A stretch of DNA of 9,437 bases, taken from Sulfurovum sp. (GTDB taxonomy: Bacteria; Campylobacterota; Campylobacteria; Campylobacterales; Sulfurovaceae). Positions 6,069 through 9,437 of the stretch are shown one piece after another. Under the pieces are notes generated by a model. It had not been told where the DNA came from. It ran no database searches and saw nothing but the letters and a program-made list of their open reading frames with translations. How positions within the stretch are numbered: the stretch's first letter is position 1; each line of letters begins with the position of its first letter. The stretch covers positions 2,882 through 12,318 of the forward strand of contig DYMW01000026.1 in NCBI GenBank assembly GCA_020721385.1. Reading direction: 5' to 3'. The position numbers and the translations under genes were made by a program.

Positions 6069-7733
6069 ATGAAATTCGAAGATATCGAAATAGAGGACAT
6101 AGATTTTGGAGCGATGCTCGAGGAGTCGTTTAGAAAAGAAGACAAAAAAAGTGATTTAGTAGAGGGTATTATTGTTAAAATAAATGAAGAAGACAATCAA
6201 GCAATTATTGATATTGGTCGGAAAAATGAAGCAATTATGTCACTAGATCAAATTAGAGATGAAGATGGTACTTTAATCTTTAAAGAGGGTGACAGCATCA
6301 CGGTTGTAGTTACAGGTGTTAGAAATGAAAAACCAACTGTTTCTTATGAATTAGCCGAAAAAAGAGCTGCACTTGCAGAGTTTATCGAAGAATATGATGA
6401 AGAGCAAGAGTATGTTGTTGAGGGTGAAATCACTAAGAAAAATAAAGGTGGATATGTTGTTGATGTATCTGGTTTAGAATTTTTTATGCCAAGAACACTC
6501 TCTTATGTAAGTGCCAAAGTAAATCCAATTGGTAAAAAAGTAAAAGCACTTATTGTTAAAGTTGAAAAAGATAAAGGTACTGTAATTGTATCAAGAAAAG
6601 AGCTTATCGAAAGAGAAAAAGCTGAAACACAAGAGATTGTTGATAAATTATTAGAAAACAAAGCTGTTGTTCTTGGTACCATCAAAAAAATCACTTCTTA
6701 TGGTATGTTTGTTGATGTTGGTGGAATGGATGGACTTGTTCACTACTCACAAATCTCTCATAAAGGGCCTGTTAACCCTTCTAAATATTATAAAGAGGGT
6801 GATGAAGTTAATGTTATTGCCATCGATTATGACAAAAAGAAAAGACACCTTTCCTTATCTATCAAAGAAGCCAATCTTGATCCATGGAAAGATATTGATG
6901 GAACATTAAGAGAAGGTGATAGCGTTGCTGTTGTTGTTTCAAATATTGAACCTTATGGTGCATTTGTAGATTTAGGTGAAGATCTTGAAGCATTCCTCCA
7001 CGTCTCTGAAATCTCTTGGGATAAAAATGTTAAACATCCAAAAGATTATATTGAAATTGGTCAAAAAATTGATGTTGAAATTATCGAAATTGACAAACAA
7101 CAAAGAAGGCTTAGAGTTTCAAGAAAAACATTACTGCCTAAACCAATCGACACTTTTGCATCAGCAAACAGAGTTGGTGATGTGGTAACAGGTACTGTTT
7201 CATCAGTAACTGATTTTGGTGCCTTTGTTAAAATTGGAACCATTGAAGGTCTACTTCACAATCAAGAAGTATCTTGGGATAAAGCAGAATCAGCCAAAGA
7301 TAATTTTAAAGTTGGTGAAGAAGTTGAAGTGAAAATCATCAAAATTGACAAACAAAATGGAAAAGTATCTTTAAGTAAAAAAGCTCTTGAAGAGTCCCCT
7401 GTTGCAGCATTTGTTAAAGCACACAAAAATGGTGACATTGTTAAAGGTGTTGTAAAAGATAAAAAAGAATTTGGTGTATTTATCTCTTTAGAAAATGGTG
7501 TTGATGCTTTAATTCGACTTGAAGATCTTGAACCTCTTAAAGAAAAAGAAATTGAAAAAGGTCAAACCATTAGAGCTGTTATTAGCTTTATTGATGCAAA
7601 AAATGACAGAATTAGAGTTTCTGTTAAAAGATTAGAGCGTCAAGAAGAGAGAGAAGCTCTTGATAAAGTCAATGATGAACAAGACAGTAGTATGACACTT
7701 GGTGATGTATTTAAAGCCCAATTAAATAAATAA
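6069..7733 (+). CDS. rpsA: 30S ribosomal protein S1
   Basis: Ribosomal protein that captures mRNA for the 30S subunit during initiation. The 554 residues contain six S1 (OB-fold) RNA-binding repeats at about 29-97, 114-176, 198-266, 281-353, 368-438 and 455-520, as in E. coli S1 (557). The first two are the most divergent, as expected because they contact the ribosome. Repeats 3-5 carry the classic S1 signatures SYGMFVDVGGMDGLVH, PYGAFVDLG and DFGAFVKIG, and repeats 4 and 5 share SWDK and IDKQ motifs. The N-terminus (1-27) is acidic. A short charged tail follows repeat 6. Its own promoter and AAGGAT site lie upstream. In C. jejuni, as I recall, another gene separates rpsA from serA; here they are adjacent. 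Confidence 0.97.
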   Translation: MKFEDIEIEDIDFGAMLEESFRKEDKKSDLVEGIIVKINEEDNQAIIDIGRKNEAIMSLDQIRDEDGTLIFKEGDSITVVVTGVRNEKPTVSYELAEKRAALAEFIEEYDEEQEYVVEGEITKKNKGGYVVDVSGLEFFMPRTLSYVSAKVNPIGKKVKALIVKVEKDKGTVIVSRKELIEREKAETQEIVDKLLENKAVVLGTIKKITSYGMFVDVGGMDGLVHYSQISHKGPVNPSKYYKEGDEVNVIAIDYDKKKRHLSLSIKEANLDPWKDIDGTLREGDSVAVVVSNIEPYGAFVDLGEDLEAFLHVSEISWDKNVKHPKDYIEIGQKIDVEIIEIDKQQRRLRVSRKTLLPKPIDTFASANRVGDVVTGTVSSVTDFGAFVKIGTIEGLLHNQEVSWDKAESAKDNFKVGEEVEVKIIKIDKQNGKVSLSKKALEESPVAAFVKAHKNGDIVKGVVKDKKEFGVFISLENGVDALIRLEDLEPLKEKEIEKGQTIRAVISFIDAKNDRIRVSVKRLERQEEREALDKVNDEQDSSMTLGDVFKAQLNK

Positions 7734-7745
7734 GGTTTACATAAA

Positions 7746-9335
7746 ATGTCTAAAATAACTGTTGTAGTTTGTGATCATATCCACCAAAAAGGGTTGGATA
7801 TCCTCGCAAATGATGCCGATATCCATCTTATTAATGCTGCTGATGAGACTAAAGAGAAGCTCCTTACTGACATTATTGCTCTTGCTGATGTTGCCATTAC
7901 ACGTTCTTCAACCGATGTTGATCAAGCGTTTCTTGACCATGCTATAAAAGTAAAAGCCATTGTTCGTGCTGGTGTTGGTGTTGACAATGTTGATATTGAT
8001 GGTTGTAGTAAAAAAGGTATTGTTGTAATGAACGTACCTACAGCCAATACCATCGCTGCTGTTGAATTAACCATGACCCACATGCTTTCATGTGTACGTC
8101 AATTTCCTTATGCTCACAACAACTTAAAACTTGATAGAGTGTGGAGAAGACAAGATTGGTATGGTACAGAACTTAAAGATAAAAAATTGGGTGTTATTGG
8201 TTTTGGTAACATTGGTTCACGTGTAGCAAAAAGAGCAAAAGCTTTTGAGATGGATGTTGTAGCCTATGACCCCTATATTGACCCAACCAAAGTAACTGAT
8301 TTTGACATGAAATACACCACAAACTTTGATGATATTTTAGCTTGTGACATTATTACCATTCATACCCCTAAAAATAAAGAGACCATTGGTATGATAAATA
8401 CCAATGAAATTACTAAAATGAAAGATGGTGTGATACTTATTAACTGTGCAAGAGGAGGACTTTATAATGAAGATGCTCTTCTTGAAGGTTTAAAAAGTGG
8501 AAAAATTGCCATGGCTGGAATTGATGTATTTAACAAAGAACCAGCAACCGATCATCCACTGCTTGACCTTAATAATGTAACATTAACACCTCATTTGGGT
8601 GCAAATACCAAAGAGTCTCAAGAAAACATTGCCATTCAAGCAGCAGAAAATGCCATTTCAGCTGCCAAAAATATTGCGTATCCGAATGCACTCAACTTAC
8701 CAATCAAAGAGAATGAACTGCCTGATTTCTTACGACCATATCTTGAGTTAATTCAAAAAATGGGACATCTTTCAGCCCAAGCAACAAAATCAGCTATTGA
8801 TAGCATTAAAATTACTACTGAAGGTTTAGTTTCTGATTATATTGATTCTTTAACAACTTTTGCAACCGTTGGTATTTTATCGGAATCATTAGAAGATCAA
8901 GTTAATTATGTGAATGCTGAATTTGTAGCAGATGATAGAGGAATTAAAATCTTAAAAAACAAAGCCATTAATCACAGTGGTTTCTCCAATAAAGTTTCTA
9001 TTAAACTTTCTACAAAAGCTGGTATTTTTAATATTTCTGGTACTGTTTTTGGAGATGAAGCACAACGTATCATTGACATTGATGGTTACGAATTGGATTT
9101 AGAACCTAAAGGTACCATGATTTTATTTAGAAATACAGATGTTCCTGGTGTTATTGGGGATGTGGGACACATTATTGCCTCTAATGGTCTTAATATTTCT
9201 GATTTTAGATTGGGACGAGACAAACATTCTCAAGCTTTAGCCGTTGTTAAAGTAGATGGAAATGTGACCAAAAAATTATTAAATGAACTCTCTGACCTAA
9301 AAACCTGTTTAAATGTAACTTCTGTTGTTATTTAA
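7746..9335 (+). CDS. serA: D-3-phosphoglycerate dehydrogenase, long ACT-domain type
   Basis: First committed enzyme of serine synthesis; it oxidises 3-phosphoglycerate to 3-phosphohydroxypyruvate with NAD in the cytosol. The 529 residues fit the long form, with N-terminal substrate domain, nucleotide-binding domain, ASB intervening domain (about 320-450) and C-terminal ACT domain (about 455-529, DVPGVIGDVG, NISDFRLGR). Visible active-site elements are RAGVGVDN (74-81), the Rossmann loop GFGNIG (152-157) with Asp175 favouring NAD over NADP, Arg236 in NCARGG, Glu265 in NKEP and His283 in TPHLGAN. The ACT domain is where serine feedback occurs in many relatives, so feedback inhibition is likely but not proven. 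The site TAAGG (7731-7735), overlapping the rpsA stop, is 10 bases before ATG, and only 12 bases separate the genes, so serA is probably co-transcribed with rpsA. Confidence 0.97.
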   Translation: MSKITVVVCDHIHQKGLDILANDADIHLINAADETKEKLLTDIIALADVAITRSSTDVDQAFLDHAIKVKAIVRAGVGVDNVDIDGCSKKGIVVMNVPTANTIAAVELTMTHMLSCVRQFPYAHNNLKLDRVWRRQDWYGTELKDKKLGVIGFGNIGSRVAKRAKAFEMDVVAYDPYIDPTKVTDFDMKYTTNFDDILACDIITIHTPKNKETIGMINTNEITKMKDGVILINCARGGLYNEDALLEGLKSGKIAMAGIDVFNKEPATDHPLLDLNNVTLTPHLGANTKESQENIAIQAAENAISAAKNIAYPNALNLPIKENELPDFLRPYLELIQKMGHLSAQATKSAIDSIKITTEGLVSDYIDSLTTFATVGILSESLEDQVNYVNAEFVADDRGIKILKNKAINHSGFSNKVSIKLSTKAGIFNISGTVFGDEAQRIIDIDGYELDLEPKGTMILFRNTDVPGVIGDVGHIIASNGLNISDFRLGRDKHSQALAVVKVDGNVTKKLLNELSDLKTCLNVTSVVI

Positions 9336-9348
9336 CCTCTTTAAACTA

Positions 9349-9381
9349 TTTCCAAAGGCTACACTCTACAGCCTTTGGGAA
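9349..9381. terminator. Strong hairpin after serA, probable transcript end
   Basis: CCAAAGGCT (9352-9360) and AGCCTTTGG (9370-9378) form a perfect 9-base-pair stem with a 9-base loop, extendable by a T-G and two T-A pairs to 9349-9381. It begins 13 bases after the serA stop. It is followed by a run of seven A residues (9380-9386), not T, on the plus strand, and on the minus strand there is no T-run after it either. It probably ends or protects the rpsA-serA mRNA, but it is not a textbook intrinsic terminator. Confidence 0.6.
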
Positions 9382-9421
9382 AAAAATTTCATTAAAATCA
9401 ACTCTTTAAATAAAAAAAAGT

Positions 9422-9427
9422 TATAAT
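9422..9427 (+). promoter_or_regulatory. Candidate -10 box for a gene beyond the window
   Basis: A perfect TATAAT lies 10 bases from the window end, preceded by an A8 run (9412-9419) and AT-rich DNA typical of Campylobacterota promoter upstream regions. There is no TGn extension and no convincing -35. If real, transcription starts near 9434 and reads out of the window, so the downstream gene would have a promoter independent of serA. Confidence 0.5.
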
Positions 9428-9437
9428 CTCTACAGTT

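Noticed and set aside
5954..6196. 80-codon open frame on the minus strand across the ispH-rpsA gap
   Set aside because: Its product is low-complexity, rich in serine because it is antisense to acidic codons of rpsA, and it covers the rpsA promoter. No start-site signals support it.
1..9437. tRNA, rRNA, CRISPR, insertion sequence, prophage or integration site
   Set aside because: Coding genes fill nearly the whole window, the gaps are 141 bases or less, and none shows a cloverleaf, spaced repeats, terminal inverted repeats or transposase motifs. Composition looks even across the window.

Overview
The window looks like a piece of chromosome from a member of the Campylobacterota (formerly Epsilonproteobacteria). 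Three things suggest this. The DNA is AT-rich. The proteins resemble Campylobacter, Sulfurimonas and Arcobacter homologues as I remember them. The order HIT protein - pheS - pheT - aroA - ispH - rpsA - serA also matches what I recall of Campylobacter jejuni, except that C. jejuni has an extra gene between rpsA and serA. The base composition seems less extreme than in Arcobacter or Campylobacter, which leans towards a free-living Sulfurimonas-like organism. I cannot fix the genus.

Layout: a complete HIT-family (HinT-like) gene lies on the minus strand at 1-354. A 127-base divergent control region (355-481) follows, with a clear extended -10 promoter for hinT and a weaker candidate for pheS. 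On the plus strand, pheS (482-1474, probable TTG start), pheT (1471-3801), aroA (3798-5084) and ispH (5091-5927) are packed so tightly that they must form one operon. The two junctions around pheT are 4-base ATGA overlaps, each preceded by a GGAGCA Shine-Dalgarno site inside the upstream gene. A 141-base gap (5928-6068) contains a hairpin, a pyrimidine-only tract and a good promoter for rpsA. rpsA (6069-7733) and serA (7746-9335) are 12 bases apart and probably co-transcribed. The last 102 bases hold a strong hairpin and, at the very end, a promoter-like TATAAT for a gene beyond the window.

How the genes fit together: AroA makes the shikimate-pathway intermediate EPSP, which leads to chorismate and phenylalanine. 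PheS and PheT form the enzyme that charges tRNA(Phe) with that phenylalanine. IspH completes the MEP route to isoprenoid precursors. RpsA is the mRNA-binding ribosomal protein S1. SerA starts serine synthesis. HinT is a small purine-nucleoside phosphoramidase.

This is a housekeeping region. I see no mobile element, prophage, CRISPR array, defence island, RNA gene or pseudogene, and no convincing undescribed system. The most interesting points are inside known proteins: the PheT B3/B4 editing domain has lost several canonical active-site residues, and the AroA substrate-binding loop mixes features of glyphosate-sensitive and glyphosate-tolerant classes. Two hairpins in non-coding DNA also lack the usual U-tract on the strand where a terminator would be expected.
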